From Bacillota bacterium (GTDB taxonomy: Bacteria > Bacillota > Sulfobacillia > Sulfobacillales > Sulfobacillaceae): 5,605 nt of DNA. Made by a program: the position numbers and the translations under genes. Within the stretch, counting starts at the first letter, position 1; every line of letters begins with the position of its first letter. The stretch lies in contig JAMCTO010000171.1 in assembly GCA_023381095.1 (NCBI GenBank), positions 1 through 5,605 on the forward strand, in the 5' to 3' direction. The notes under the pieces are model-generated. The model was not told where the DNA came from, made no database searches, and was given only the letters and a program-made list of their open reading frames with translations. Of the stretch, positions 5,473 through 5,605 are shown piece by piece.

Positions 5473-5605
5473 TTAGTGTGCAATGCGTTCGATAATGGTG
5501 GCGTTGGCCATGCCCCCGCCTTCGCAAATGGCAATCAGCCCATAACGGCCACCGCGCGCTTCCAGCGCATTCAACAACGTCGCAGTGATTCGGGTTCCTG
5601 TGGCT
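5473..5605 (-). CDS. Thiolase (acetyl-CoA acyltransferase), C-terminal fragment cut by window edge
   Basis: Only the last 43 residues are in the window. They begin ATGTRITATLLNALEARGGR, which continues the thiolase GHPxGATG..R motif whose catalytic histidine lies just outside. They then read YGLIAICEGGGMANATIIER, containing the second active-site cysteine in the C-x-G-x-G signature (C27 of the fragment). A TAA stop at 5475-5473 closes the gene normally at the expected distance from the signature, so it is truncated only by the window. Thiolases cleave 3-ketoacyl-CoA with CoA or condense two acyl-CoAs. It is the most upstream visible gene of the minus-strand operon, 25 bases before the acyl-CoA dehydrogenase. 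The operon promoter must therefore be further upstream, beyond base 5605. Confidence 0.93.
   Translation of the reverse strand, partial: ATGTRITATLLNALEARGGRYGLIAICEGGGMANATIIERIAH

Noticed and set aside
5448..5534. Acyl-CoA dehydrogenase starting at 5534
   Set aside because: It would overlap the thiolase C-terminus in another frame. The strong GGGAGGG site and the conserved family N-terminus both place the start at 5447.

Overview
The window looks like chromosomal DNA from a bacterium of roughly balanced G+C content. It has short intergenic gaps, very G-rich Shine-Dalgarno sites (GGGAGG, GGGGGG) and frequent GTG starts. That style fits a Gram-positive Firmicute, possibly a Sulfobacillus-like acidophile. 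The genus is an impression from protein and ribosome-site style and was not tested. I see no rRNA or tRNA gene, insertion sequence or CRISPR array.

Layout. Positions 1-174 hold no complete gene. They contain a short frame with a striking VLIDTAGR motif, the G3 signature of SRP-type GTPases such as Ffh, FtsY and FlhF, which ends at 109. A likely extended -10 promoter follows. Two plus-strand genes come next: a DUF3050 protein of probable heme-oxygenase-like helical fold (175-930) and a small VOC/glyoxalase-fold protein (986-1369). The rest of the window, from 5605 down to 1348, is one compact minus-strand gene series. In transcription order it is a thiolase C-terminus (cut by the window edge), an acyl-CoA dehydrogenase, a MaoC-type hydratase, a GNAT acetyltransferase, an ATP-grasp ligase-like enzyme and a LysR-type regulator. 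Gaps are 25, 11, 16, -4 (a GTGA stop/start overlap) and 15 bases, so this is almost certainly one operon. The VOC gene and the LysR gene converge and overlap by 22 bases at their 3' ends.

How the genes may work together. Thiolase, acyl-CoA dehydrogenase and MaoC hydratase together suggest acyl-CoA oxidation or remodelling. The dehydrogenase appears to carry its catalytic glutamate at the position used by long-chain and isovaleryl-CoA dehydrogenases. The unexpected part is the translationally coupled GNAT and ATP-grasp pair in the same operon. The ATP-grasp enzyme has all the core nucleotide and metal residues plus conserved-looking blocks not typical of D-Ala-D-Ala ligase, so it may join a carboxylate to an amine or thiol on an unknown substrate. 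The terminal LysR gene is a plausible pathway regulator. The operon promoter lies outside the window, and no convincing rho-independent terminator is visible for either transcription direction.
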